Assembly (NCBI RefSeq): GCF_017254845.1 | Contig: NZ_JAFKCU010000002.1 | Coordinates: 868,001 to 932,000, forward strand | Direction of reading: 5' to 3' | DNA from: Algoriphagus pacificus | GTDB taxonomy: Bacteria; Bacteroidota; Bacteroidia; Cytophagales; Cyclobacteriaceae | DNA: 64,000 nucleotides | In this document: piece after piece, positions 36,908 to 46,084 of the stretch | Position numbering within the stretch: the first letter of the stretch is position 1 | How the letters are laid out: every line of letters starts with the position of its first letter | Made by a program: the position numbers and the translations under genes | The notes under the pieces: generated by a model | The model's database searches: none | The model's input: only the letters and a program-made list of their open reading frames with translations | What the model was told of the DNA's origin: nothing

Positions 36908-38845
36908 ATGGGAATCAGTAAGCTTACCACAGATAAAGTAAAAGAAAGAGTAGACATCGAAGAGGTGGTAGGGGATTATGTGCCTTTGAAAAAGAAAGGG
37001 CAAAATATGTGGGCTTGTTGCCCATTTCATAATGAAAAAAGTCCCTCATTTTCTATTTCTCCCGCCAAACAGATCTATAAGTGTTTTGGCTGTGGTAAAG
37101 CAGGTGATCCGATCCAGTTCGTCATGGACATTGAGGGAATCGGTTTTACCGAGGCAATTCGTCATCTGGCAGGTAAGTACGGAATCGAAGTAGAAGAGGA
37201 TGAAACGAGAACTCCAGAACAAGATCAAGCCCAAAACGAACGGGAGAGTTTATACATCGCATTAGGTTTTGCGAGAGATTTTTTTGTCAAAAACCTACAA
37301 AGTCCCGAAGGAAAATCCATTGGCTTGAGTTATTTCAAAGAAAGAGGATTCACTCCTGCGATCATTGAAAAATTTGATTTAGGCTATGCTCTAGATGGTT
37401 GGGATAATCTTTTAAAGGAAGCTAAATCAGCAGGTTTTCAAGAAGAGATTTTATTAAAATCTGGCCTGATACTTCAAAAAGAGGGGGATGCTAGCCGCGT
37501 TTATGATCGTTTCAGGGGAAGAGTGATTTTCCCTATTCATAATATCGGAGGGAAGCCCATTGGTTTTGGAGCAAGAATCCTGACCAAGGATAAGAATCAA
37601 CCCAAATATATCAACTCACCAGAGACAGCAGTTTATCATAAAAGTGATGTTTTGTATGGGATGTATCAAGCCAAAAAAGCAATCCGAGACAAGGACAATT
37701 GCTATTTGGTGGAAGGGTATACGGATGTTGTTTCATTGCACTTGTCAGGTATTGAGAATGTTGTTGCTTCCTCCGGGACTTCGCTGACAGATGGGCAAAT
37801 CAAGCTGATCAAGAGATTTACTGATCAGGTTACAGTTTTATATGATGGAGACTCAGCCGGTATCAAAGCCTCTTTGAGAGGAATAGACTTGCTTTTAGAA
37901 GGTGGGCTGAATGTCAAAGCTGTTGTGTTTCCCGACGGAGAAGATCCTGATAGCTATTCCAGAAAAGTGGGTACGCAGGCTTTTCAGGATTACCTTCAGG
38001 AGAATTCAAGGGATTTTATAGGTTTCAAAATCGGATTGTTTCAGGTGGAGTTTGCAAAAAATCCCATTCGAAAAGCTGAAGTTATCCGTGAAGTAATCCA
38101 AAGTATCGGCAAGATCCCGGATCCCATCATCAGATCTGTATATGCCAAGGAAGCATCGACCTTATTGGAGGTTGAGGAAGATGTAATTCATACTGAACTG
38201 AATAAATCACTGATCAAGACTCAAAAAGATCAGTACCAAAAGCAGCAGGAATTTCCTACTCAGGAATCTCCTTTTGAAGAATTTCTCCCAACTGAAGAAA
38301 AAAGCTCTTTTTCAGAGATTTTAAAAGTTCAGGAAAGGGAAATGGTCCGTTTGCTTTTGAATTATGGATGGGAAATGTTGGACCAAGAAGAGCTGCATCT
38401 CTGTGATTATTTACTTTCCGAAACTGAGGAATTAAAATTTGAAACTCCTGTTTTCGAAAAAATTCTGATCACTTACAGGCAGATTTTAAGTCGTGGCGAG
38501 GTACCAACAGTAGAATTCTTTATCAGACAAAAGGATGAGGAAATGCGTCAGGTAGTCATTGATTTGATCACTCCTAGGCATGAAGTTTCGACAGCTTGGC
38601 ACGAAAAGCATCAGATTTTTATCACTTCTGAAACTGATAACCTATCCCTTACGGGATTTAAGACAATCCTTCGATTGAAGCGGAGAGTTGTTCAAAAAAT
38701 GATGGAAGAAGCTAAGCTAAAAATCAAAACTGCAGAGTCTGAAAAAGAAGCAGATCTAAACATTGATGAGCTTCAAAGGATCTATTTTGAGCTAAAAAAA
38801 GTTCAACTAGAAATTGATAAAGAACTTGGAATTGTAATCGGATAA
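36908..38845 (+). CDS. dnaG: DNA primase DnaG
   Basis: A 645-residue primase, the enzyme that makes RNA primers at the replication fork. The ATG at 36908 gives the family start [17 protein letters not shown]; the frame extends to a TTG at 36893, which I reject. The zinc-binding CHC2 domain has Cys38, His41, Cys59 and Cys62 ([11 protein letters not shown] and [10 protein letters not shown]). The catalytic core (about 115-360) includes [11 protein letters not shown] and the TOPRIM motifs [11 protein letters not shown] and LYDGDSAG. The C-terminal helicase-binding part (about 430-645) is helical and poorly conserved, as usual. It is divergent from mrp with an exact -7 box just upstream. Confidence 0.96.
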   Translation: MGISKLTTDKVKERVDIEEVVGDYVPLKKKGQNMWACCPFHNEKSPSFSISPAKQIYKCFGCGKAGDPIQFVMDIEGIGFTEAIRHLAGKYGIEVEEDETRTPEQDQAQNERESLYIALGFARDFFVKNLQSPEGKSIGLSYFKERGFTPAIIEKFDLGYALDGWDNLLKEAKSAGFQEEILLKSGLILQKEGDASRVYDRFRGRVIFPIHNIGGKPIGFGARILTKDKNQPKYINSPETAVYHKSDVLYGMYQAKKAIRDKDNCYLVEGYTDVVSLHLSGIENVVASSGTSLTDGQIKLIKRFTDQVTVLYDGDSAGIKASLRGIDLLLEGGLNVKAVVFPDGEDPDSYSRKVGTQAFQDYLQENSRDFIGFKIGLFQVEFAKNPIRKAEVIREVIQSIGKIPDPIIRSVYAKEASTLLEVEEDVIHTELNKSLIKTQKDQYQKQQEFPTQESPFEEFLPTEEKSSFSEILKVQEREMVRLLLNYGWEMLDQEELHLCDYLLSETEELKFETPVFEKILITYRQILSRGEVPTVEFFIRQKDEEMRQVVIDLITPRHEVSTAWHEKHQIFITSETDNLSLTGFKTILRLKRRVVQKMMEEAKLKIKTAESEKEADLNIDELQRIYFELKKVQLEIDKELGIVIG

Positions 38846-38907
38846 AACCAAACTTTCTTTGGCTTCATCCTGTTTTGTTAGGAAACGGTGTAAATTTGCA
38901 ATCCGTA

Positions 38908-40140
38908 ATGAATTCAAACCCAAATCTTGTGGAAAATTACCAATTAGATCCTATTGAGGATGCCATCGAAGCAATCAAAAATGGGGAAGTAATCATTGTT
39001 GTAGACGATGAGGATAGAGAAAATGAAGGCGATTTTGTCTGCGCAGCTGAAAAGGTTACTCCCGAAATCATAAATTTCATGGCCACGCATGGGAGAGGTT
39101 TGATTTGTGCCCCTCTTATTGAAGATCGCTGCGAAAAGCTGGGTTTGGATATGATGGTTGGAAACAACACTGCTGCCTTTGAAACTCCATTTACAGTTTC
39201 TGTGGATTTAATTGGCCATGGTTGTACCACTGGTATTTCCGCTTCCGATAGAGCTAAAACCATCAAAGCATTGGTTGATGACTCGATTGACCCAAGCGAA
39301 TTAGGAAAGCCTGGTCATATTTTTCCGCTAAAAGCTAAAAGAGGGGGTGTCATCCGAAGAGCTGGACATACTGAAGCAGCAATTGATTTCGCCCGCCTTG
39401 CAGGATTTTCTCCTGCCGGAGTTTTGGTTGAAATCATGAACGAAGACGGAACCATGGCCAGATTGGGAGATTTGGTTCATGTTGCTAAAAGATTCAATTT
39501 GAAATTGGTATCGATCAAAGATCTAATCGCATATAGATTAAAAAAAGAAACACTGATCAAGCGTGAAATTGGTGTTGAAATGCCAACTGAGTATGGGGAT
39601 TTTGATCTGATAGCATTCAAACAAACCAATACTGGCGAAACTCACCTTGCTTTAATTAAGGGTACTTGGGAAGTAGATGAGCCGATTTTAGTTAGAGTTC
39701 ATTCTTCCTGTGTGACTGGAGATATTTTTGGATCCTGCAGATGTGATTGCGGTCCACAACTTCATGCTGCCATGCAAATGGTAGAAAAAGAAGGAAAAGG
39801 TGTTGTGATTTATATGAATCAGGAAGGTAGAGGCATTGGCTTGATCAATAAACTCAAAGCCTATAAGCTTCAAGAACAAGGTATGGATACCGTACAGGCA
39901 AACCTTGCCTTGGGACTTCCTATGGATAGCAGGGATTATGGGGTAGGTGCTCAGATCTTAAGAGATCTAGGAATCAGTAAATTGAGATTGATTTCCAATA
40001 ATCCACAGAAAAGAGTTGGTTTGATTGGGTATGGTTTGGAAATCGTGGAACAGGTTCCTATTGAAATAATGCCTAACCCGCATAATGAAAAATATCTTCA
40101 GACGAAACGAGATAAAATGGGTCACAACATTCTTAAATAG
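38908..40140 (+). CDS. ribBA: Bifunctional riboflavin enzyme RibBA
   Basis: A 410-residue fusion. The N-terminal DHBP synthase (about 10-205) converts ribulose-5-phosphate to dihydroxybutanone phosphate and carries [11 protein letters not shown] and [14 protein letters not shown] motifs. The C-terminal GTP cyclohydrolase II (about 210-410) opens the GTP ring and has zinc ligands Cys268, Cys279 and Cys281 in [14 protein letters not shown] plus NQEGRGIGL. Both halves look catalytically complete. I choose ATG 38908 ([14 protein letters not shown]) over a TTG further upstream. It follows dnaG by 62 bases on the same strand. No FMN riboswitch is visible upstream. Confidence 0.95.
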   Translation: MNSNPNLVENYQLDPIEDAIEAIKNGEVIIVVDDEDRENEGDFVCAAEKVTPEIINFMATHGRGLICAPLIEDRCEKLGLDMMVGNNTAAFETPFTVSVDLIGHGCTTGISASDRAKTIKALVDDSIDPSELGKPGHIFPLKAKRGGVIRRAGHTEAAIDFARLAGFSPAGVLVEIMNEDGTMARLGDLVHVAKRFNLKLVSIKDLIAYRLKKETLIKREIGVEMPTEYGDFDLIAFKQTNTGETHLALIKGTWEVDEPILVRVHSSCVTGDIFGSCRCDCGPQLHAAMQMVEKEGKGVVIYMNQEGRGIGLINKLKAYKLQEQGMDTVQANLALGLPMDSRDYGVGAQILRDLGISKLRLISNNPQKRVGLIGYGLEIVEQVPIEIMPNPHNEKYLQTKRDKMGHNILK

Positions 40141-40225
40141 AAGATTGTTGTTAAATTATATCAATATTAATTCGATACGAGTTTCGAAAATTTAACCTCA
40201 TTATCAGATTTACGTTAGTACTGGC

Positions 40226-40879
40226 ATGACAAACACCTTGAAAAAAGCAATCTTCACCCTAAGCTTGGTTTTCATGGGCCTACTTTCTGTCATGGCTCAG
40301 CAAAATCAGTTTCCTTCCCAAATTTGGCATAAAGGGAATATTTATGGAACAGACGGGCAAGTATTCTCAGGACTTATCAAATATGATCTAGAGAATAACC
40401 TGGTGCAACTTAAAAATGAAAGCATCATCACTCTGACAGCATCGAATGTTTCAAATTTTGAGATTTACGATGAATTGTATGGGGGTGTTAGGAATTTCTA
40501 CAGCTTACCATATAGCCTAAATGGGGATTACGAAGTTCCTGTGTTTTTTGAAGTCTTGACGCAGGGAGATGATATCGTATTGTTATGTAGAGAATATATA
40601 GCTACAGATTCCAGAAGCATGGGAGCCTATGGAGCAATGGGAATGAATCCATTTTGGGGCCCACAAACGATGGTAGGTTACCGATTAGCTTTCAACTATT
40701 ATTTTTTCAAAAACGGCAAAATTCAAAAGTATAGCCTCAAAAAGAAGGACTTGTACGATTACCTAACTGGGCATGATGATGAAATAGATCTTTTCATGCG
40801 AAAAAACAGGTTGGAACACGACAAGAGAGGGGATCTTTTGAGAATCACTGCCTATTATAATGAATTGAACAAAAACTAA
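40226..40879 (+). CDS. Secreted protein of unknown function, coupled to surE
   Basis: A 217-residue protein with a clear signal peptide (MTNTLKKAIFTLSLVFMGLLSVMAQ) and no domain I recognise. The mature part is beta-rich at first (IWHKGNIYGTDGQVFSGLI, about 33-51, then YDLENNLVQLK), with a Gly/Met-rich patch GAYGAMGMNPFWGP (about 134-147) and a charged helical end (KKDLYDYLTGHDDEIDLFM). The N-terminal part resembles the loosely defined exported Bacteroidota proteins that record gene-product levels of beta-strand WHxGxI motifs, but I assign no function. Its stop shares a base with the surE start (TAATG), so translation is coupled. Confidence 0.75.
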   Translation: MTNTLKKAIFTLSLVFMGLLSVMAQQNQFPSQIWHKGNIYGTDGQVFSGLIKYDLENNLVQLKNESIITLTASNVSNFEIYDELYGGVRNFYSLPYSLNGDYEVPVFFEVLTQGDDIVLLCREYIATDSRSMGAYGAMGMNPFWGPQTMVGYRLAFNYYFFKNGKIQKYSLKKKDLYDYLTGHDDEIDLFMRKNRLEHDKRGDLLRITAYYNELNKN

Positions 40880-41664
40880 TGTCAAAACCGCTTATTCTCG
40901 TCTCTAACGATGATGGGATTACTTCAAAAGGAATCAGAATTCTAGTTTCTATTATGAAAAAATTGGGAGAGGTCGTTGTAGTCGCTCCCGATAGTCCTCA
41001 ATCAGGTATGGGTCATGCCATTACCATTGGAGAAACTTTACGATTGACTGAAGAAGAAATTTTTGAAGACGTTAAAGCTTACAAATCAAGCGGAACGCCA
41101 GCTGATTGCGTGAAGTTGGCAAAGCATTATGTTTTAAAAGACAGAACTCCTGATTTAGTGGTCAGCGGAATCAATCATGGTTCAAATACATCGATTTCTG
41201 TTTTGTACTCTGGAACCATGTCAGCGGCGATTGAAGGTGCTTTAGAAGGATTACCATCTATAGGGTTTTCCCTTTGCGATTTTTCTTCTAAAGCTGATTT
41301 CTCACATGTGGAAGTGTGGGTTGAAAAAATAGCTAGACAAGTTTTGGAAAATGGAATAGCTAAAGGAGTTGCCTTGAATGTGAATTTCCCTCCTAAAAGA
41401 AATGAACCGATTCAAGGAGTGAAGATTTGCCGTCAGGCAGATGCCAAATGGCAAGAAGAGTTTGCTGAGCGATTTGATCCAAACGGAAGAAAGTATTTTT
41501 GGATGGCGGGTAATTTTGTGAACTTTGATAAAGGCGAGGATAATGATGAATGGGCGATTGCCAATAATTACGTCTCAATTGTTCCTTGTCAGTATGATTT
41601 AACAGCTCACCATGCCATAAGTCAGATAAATAAAGATTGGGATTGGGATAGTCTAACTATTTGA
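40879..41664 (+). CDS. surE: 5'/3'-nucleotidase SurE
   Basis: A 261-residue SurE phosphatase that dephosphorylates nucleoside monophosphates and is linked to stationary-phase survival. The divalent-metal site is visible: VSNDDGITSKG with Asp11-Asp12, the conserved SGINHGSNTS (Asn around 96), and YSGTMSAAIEGAL. Length is normal. The start codon overlaps the stop of the preceding secreted-protein gene by one base (TAATG). It is cytoplasmic, with no signal peptide. Confidence 0.95.
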   Translation: MSKPLILVSNDDGITSKGIRILVSIMKKLGEVVVVAPDSPQSGMGHAITIGETLRLTEEEIFEDVKAYKSSGTPADCVKLAKHYVLKDRTPDLVVSGINHGSNTSISVLYSGTMSAAIEGALEGLPSIGFSLCDFSSKADFSHVEVWVEKIARQVLENGIAKGVALNVNFPPKRNEPIQGVKICRQADAKWQEEFAERFDPNGRKYFWMAGNFVNFDKGEDNDEWAIANNYVSIVPCQYDLTAHHAISQINKDWDWDSLTI

Positions 41665-41830
41665 ATTTCTGATCTCTTTTAAACATTTTTACTGGCCAAA
41701 ACATAATTTCGTGTTGTAACATATTGTTGCTAATCTAGAAGTCAGAATTCTTCGTATCTGTCCTCGAATTGACACTTTAGCGAATTCTTAACAGCGCAGT
41801 GTCTTCTTATATGAAATATTTTACCGATAA

Positions 41831-43843
41831 TTGAAATTGAATATTTTTCGAGTGAAAATACTGGTGACCAAATGTTTATGTTTTTTATTGATACTTCTTA
41901 TACAAGAAGAAGTAGTAGGTCGTCAACTCCCTTCTGTTGATAGTTTAAAAACAGTGCTTAGCTCTTCCCAAGGAGGAGATAGAATTCAGACGCTAAACTT
42001 ACTGGCAACAAGACTGCGTGAAACTGAACAAGAAGAAGCTTTTCAATATGCTTTAGAAGCTGAGAAACTTGCTCATGCTGCAGGTGACATAGCTGCGGAA
42101 AGTCAGGCAAAGGAAAATGTCGGGTGGATATATTACCGAAGGGGAAGATGGCAGCGTGCTTTTGATTACACCAAGGATGCCTATGAGTTGGCTAATCAAG
42201 TCAATGATACCAAAATCGCTGCGAGGCTTTTGAATACCATGGGAGCCCTGTATTATGAGCAGCATAATTTTGATCAGGCGATTATTCAATTCAAAAAAGC
42301 TTATGTCCTGAGTAAACAAAACAAAGATCTATACACTCAGATTAGAAGCTTGAATAATGTTGCTTTTAACTTCAGTCAAAAGAAGGAATATGATTCTGCA
42401 TTGTATTATGCCAGATTCTCGATAGAAACAAATAAAAAAGCAGGGTCTCCGTATTTGACCGCTTTTGCAAATAGGGTAATAGGTGATATTTATTACGATC
42501 AGGGAAAGTACGATAGTGCGGCTTCTATTTTTAAAAATTCTTTGCAAGATGCCAGAGTACAGAAAGTAAAAACCACCGAAGCAAGTGTGACGCATCGATT
42601 GGGAGCAGCTTATATTAAGCTTGGTATGTTAGATGCTGCAGAAAGCGTATTGAAAGAGGGAATAATTGTATCGAATGAAAATAACTTTTTGGATGAATTG
42701 GCTAAGAATCATAAGTTTTTGGCAAAGGTTTATGAAAAAAAAGGGCAAATCAGAAAAGCATTTGAGCATCAGAGTACTTATTTAATCTTAAATGATTCTT
42801 TGGTCAATACGGCCAATAATGACAGAATAGCCTTGATGCAGGGGATGTTTCAAGAGAATCTGGATAAGTCAGAATTAAATTTGCTTAAAGAGCAGAATGA
42901 AAACCAGGCCCAAAGACTGAAATTAATCCGTAGAAATAATTTAATCGTCGGAATCGCGATAGTATTGATCTGTGGCTTGGTTATTTGGCTTTTCATACTT
43001 AACAGAAATATCAAAAAGTATAACAAATATCTTCTGGAGCAGAAGGAGCAAATCAAAATTCAGAATAAAGATTTAGAGGCAAAATCGAGTCAATTAGAAT
43101 CGATTAATGAAACAAAAAACAAGTTGTTTTCAATCTTGGGCCATGACTTGAAGGGGCCTGTGGGCCAAGTTAAAGCTGTCGTTGATCTCATGATGCAAGG
43201 GATGCTTTCTAAAGAGGAATTCGACGAACTTTTAATTTCACTCAATAAAAATATTGACACCGTATTTTTCACTTTGAATAATACTCTGAAATGGTCAATG
43301 GCTCAAATGGAAGGTTTTAAGTTGAAAAAGAAAGTCATAAACCTTCGAGAGATTGTAGACAATACTTTAGTTCTTTTAGAGCCAAGTCTCAACGAAAAGA
43401 ATATTCAAATCCACAATTCCATGACTGATTCGGTAAAAGCATATGCAGATCCTGACTTAATGGAAGTAGTGGTAAGAAACATACTTAACAACGCGGTCAA
43501 GTTTTCTGAGAATAATCAAAGCATTGAAATTTCAACTTCCTATGATGAAATGGGCTTTACGAAGTGGTGCGTACTTGATCATGGAATAGGGATGGATAAG
43601 CAACAGATTCAAGCTGTACTGGCAAAAGATTATACAATCACCAAATCCCAAAAAGGTACAAACCAAGAGAAAGGTTCTGGATTAGGACTTCAATTGTGTA
43701 AGGAATTCATCAGAATGAACGGAGGAGAAATTTTTATTACAAGTGTCTTAAATAAGGGTACAAAGATTTGTGTAACTATTCCTGATTCTCGATCATTCAA
43801 TAAGGGAGAGCTTTCCGATAACAAGGAAATCCTCCAGTCGTAA
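41831..43843 (+). CDS. TPR-repeat sensor histidine kinase
   Basis: A 670-residue kinase. After a signal-like N-terminal helix come about seven TPR repeats (about 60-330; for example ALYYEQHNFDQAIIQFKKAY), a transmembrane helix at about 372-391 (LIVGIAIVLICGLVIWLFIL), a coiled coil at about 392-430, and a HisKA/HATPase core. The H-box LGHDLKGPVGQ has His438; N-box NILNNAVKFSE, G1 DHGIGMD and G2 GSGLGLQL follow. The frame has no ATG near its beginning: the first codon after an in-frame stop is TTG 41831, and GTG 41852 is an alternative that gives MKILVTKCLCFLLILL. No receiver or response regulator is adjacent. The 3' end overlaps the convergent gene by 51 bases. Confidence 0.9.
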   Translation: MKLNIFRVKILVTKCLCFLLILLIQEEVVGRQLPSVDSLKTVLSSSQGGDRIQTLNLLATRLRETEQEEAFQYALEAEKLAHAAGDIAAESQAKENVGWIYYRRGRWQRAFDYTKDAYELANQVNDTKIAARLLNTMGALYYEQHNFDQAIIQFKKAYVLSKQNKDLYTQIRSLNNVAFNFSQKKEYDSALYYARFSIETNKKAGSPYLTAFANRVIGDIYYDQGKYDSAASIFKNSLQDARVQKVKTTEASVTHRLGAAYIKLGMLDAAESVLKEGIIVSNENNFLDELAKNHKFLAKVYEKKGQIRKAFEHQSTYLILNDSLVNTANNDRIALMQGMFQENLDKSELNLLKEQNENQAQRLKLIRRNNLIVGIAIVLICGLVIWLFILNRNIKKYNKYLLEQKEQIKIQNKDLEAKSSQLESINETKNKLFSILGHDLKGPVGQVKAVVDLMMQGMLSKEEFDELLISLNKNIDTVFFTLNNTLKWSMAQMEGFKLKKKVINLREIVDNTLVLLEPSLNEKNIQIHNSMTDSVKAYADPDLMEVVVRNILNNAVKFSENNQSIEISTSYDEMGFTKWCVLDHGIGMDKQQIQAVLAKDYTITKSQKGTNQEKGSGLGLQLCKEFIRMNGGEIFITSVLNKGTKICVTIPDSRSFNKGELSDNKEILQS

Positions 43844-44665
43844 TCTATTTTTTAGAATACCCAACTCAGCCATCTCATTCATAGCTAAATCCATGTCTCT
43901 TCTGGAAACCTCAGGAGTAGTGGCCCATGTAGTTTGACTTAACCAAGCCTTTACATCTTCAACAGCAAGGTCATAATTGTTATGAATCAAATTCGGAAGA
44001 TCCTCGGATTTTTGAAGTTTTGCAGCCTCCTCATAGACAAGATCACGAAGTTGGATGATTACATCCTCGGAAGTTTCTAAAGCCTTATTTGAAGCAACAA
44101 TTACAAAACAAGACCAAGGACTTGGCACTTCTCCAATTCGTTTGAAATCACCTGAGTCCACCCATGCTTTAGTGGTGTATTTTTCCCAAAGAAACATGTC
44201 AGGATCTTCTGGAGACATTGCTTCCAAAGCACCCGGGAGATTGCCTACAATTTTAAAATTAAGTGATTCTTTTTGCCAACCTTCTCGTTTTGCCAAGACA
44301 AAAGACATCAATTGAGATCCAGAACCCATTCTGCTGATCAAAAATGAGGGTTCTTTTATTTCTGAAAGATTGTCTACTTCACAAGAACCAGGAATATGAA
44401 TTCCCCAAATCAAAGGTGATTTCACATGGAATCCAATCATTTTAGAGGGGTTGCCATTTTCAAAATCCTGAAGAAAACTTTCCGTCAAAATCAACGCGAT
44501 TTCAGTTTCATTCTCACGGATAGCTTTGTTCATCTGACCAGAACCTCTAGATTCTTCAATCCATTCTAATTGGATTCCTTCAGATTTAAAGGGTTGTCTG
44601 GCGATGACATTTTTCCATGGAAGATTGAAATGTTCGGGTACTCCAGTGATTCTAATGGTTCTCAT
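43793..44665 (-). CDS. Periplasmic-binding-protein-like protein (Ca3427-like), cytoplasmic
   Basis: A 290-residue protein resembling type 2 substrate-binding proteins of the NMT1/taurine kind, closest in style to the PBP2 Ca3427-like group: TIRITGVPEHFNLPW, then IALILTESF, ISRMGSGSQLMSFVLA, FLWEKYTTKAWV and a helical end. The ATG at 44665 (MRTIRITGVPEHFNL) is clearly the start; the longer frame adds a hydrophobic stretch from a different context. With this start there is no signal peptide and no lipobox, and no ABC permease or ATPase is nearby, so it probably is not a transporter part. The ligand is unknown (thiamine-precursor-like molecules bind relatives). It overlaps the convergent kinase by 51 bases. 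Confidence 0.7.
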   Translation of the reverse strand: MRTIRITGVPEHFNLPWKNVIARQPFKSEGIQLEWIEESRGSGQMNKAIRENETEIALILTESFLQDFENGNPSKMIGFHVKSPLIWGIHIPGSCEVDNLSEIKEPSFLISRMGSGSQLMSFVLAKREGWQKESLNFKIVGNLPGALEAMSPEDPDMFLWEKYTTKAWVDSGDFKRIGEVPSPWSCFVIVASNKALETSEDVIIQLRDLVYEEAAKLQKSEDLPNLIHNNYDLAVEDVKAWLSQTTWATTPEVSRRDMDLAMNEMAELGILKNRLRLEDFLVIGKLSLIE

Positions 44666-44732
44666 AAATTGATTTACTTGACTTCGTAAAAATAGAAAAG
44701 CCAAAATCAATTAGAAGGCTACTCATCAAATA

Positions 44733-46052
44733 TTAATCATGAGAGGCCTTTTTATCCCGTATTAGCAAATTACAAAGGCCCGCAATAATCAATAATGTCC
44801 CTGCCAAAAGCATGGTGTTTATCACTTCTTCCCCAAAGATGGTTTTATAAAGGAAGTTGATGCCTCCAAGTGCAGCAACTATTTGTGGGATCACAATAAA
44901 CATGTTGAATATGCCCATAAAAACTCCCATTTTTTTCGGATCTACCGAGCTGGAAAGCATGGCGTAAGGCATGGAAAGAATGCTTGCCCATGCTATCCCT
45001 ACCAAAGAAAAGCAGATATGCAGCATCCAGGGTTCTTGAATGAAATATATCAAAATGAATCCCAGACCACCAGCAATCAAACTTGCGAGATGAAGAAGCT
45101 TTCTGTTGATTTTATACTTGCTGGTGAAAAAAGCCAAGACCAAAGCATAAATCATTGAAACTAACCCATAGGTGCCCAGATAATTCCCAACACTATCAGC
45201 AGCATTATTGTAGGCTGCACTGCTGGTGTCCGTTGCTCCGAAAATATGCTCAGTAATTGCAGGAGTGGCAAAACTCCACATGGTAAAAAAAGCAAACCAA
45301 GAGAAAAACTGAACCAATCCCAGCTGCTTCATGACTGCTGGCATATTGGAGATGTTTTGAAGGATTTCTTTGAAACCATGGAAAAAACCTTTGTTCTTTT
45401 CAGCTTCAAACTCTTCCATGTCCTCGGGAGGATATTCTTCAGTCTTGAGAATAGTGTAAAGGATGGAAGAAAATAAAACGAAAGCACCTATTCCGAATGC
45501 GTATTTTACCGAATCCGGGACAACTCCAGCAGGAGCTGTATTTGGAACTCCTAATTGAGTCATAAACCATGGTAGGTTAGATGCTACCCATGTTCCAATT
45601 CCGATAATAAGTGTTTGAACGACAAAGCCATAGGATCTTTGAGAGTCAGGAAGCTTATCCGCTACCAAAGCTCTAAAAGGTTCCATACTGATATTGATGG
45701 AAGCATCTAAAATCCATAAGGCTCCTGCAGCCATCCAAAGTGCTGATGAATAAGGTGCAAGAAATAATGCAAAAGTGCTTAAGACTGCCCCGACGAAAAA
45801 GAAGGGTTTTCTTCTACCGAATTTTGGATGCCAAGTATGATCGCTTAGATACCCAACAATCGGCTGCACAAGCAGGCCTGTCAAAGGAGCCGCAATCCAT
45901 AGAAATGGAATAGCGTCTTTGTCAGCTCCCAAGGTTTGAAAAATCCGAGACATGAATCCGCCTTGCAAGGCAAATCCAAATTGAATACCTAGAAATCCAA
46001 AACTCATGTTCCAGATTTGCCAGAAGTTTAACTCTTTTTTTGCTTGAGCCAT
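44733..46052 (-). CDS. MFS sugar carrier, probably maltose/maltodextrin
   Basis: A 439-residue twelve-helix major facilitator of the glycoside-pentoside-hexuronide / SLC45-like type. Motifs: LTGLLVQPIVGYLSDHTW and FGRRKPFFFVGA (the MFS loop 2-3 signature, about 55-80), and PYAMLSSSVDPKKMGVFMGI in the second half (about 357-376). It is transcribed with the GH31 gene 32 bases upstream and belongs to the starch locus, so it most likely brings maltose or short maltodextrins across the inner membrane. Substrate inferred from the locus; sucrose or other disaccharides are possible. Confidence 0.85.
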   Translation of the reverse strand: MAQAKKELNFWQIWNMSFGFLGIQFGFALQGGFMSRIFQTLGADKDAIPFLWIAAPLTGLLVQPIVGYLSDHTWHPKFGRRKPFFFVGAVLSTFALFLAPYSSALWMAAGALWILDASINISMEPFRALVADKLPDSQRSYGFVVQTLIIGIGTWVASNLPWFMTQLGVPNTAPAGVVPDSVKYAFGIGAFVLFSSILYTILKTEEYPPEDMEEFEAEKNKGFFHGFKEILQNISNMPAVMKQLGLVQFFSWFAFFTMWSFATPAITEHIFGATDTSSAAYNNAADSVGNYLGTYGLVSMIYALVLAFFTSKYKINRKLLHLASLIAGGLGFILIYFIQEPWMLHICFSLVGIAWASILSMPYAMLSSSVDPKKMGVFMGIFNMFIVIPQIVAALGGINFLYKTIFGEEVINTMLLAGTLLIIAGLCNLLIRDKKASHD

Positions 46053-46084
46053 TTTGGGTTTTATTGGAGTTAAATTTTACAGAA

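Noticed and set aside
38846-38907. FMN riboswitch before ribBA
   Set aside because: The gap from dnaG is only 62 bases, too short for the RFN element, and none of its conserved segments is visible.
43793-43843. 51-base gene overlap as a sign of a frameshift
   Set aside because: Both proteins keep complete domains up to their stops, so a true tail-to-tail overlap is the simpler reading.
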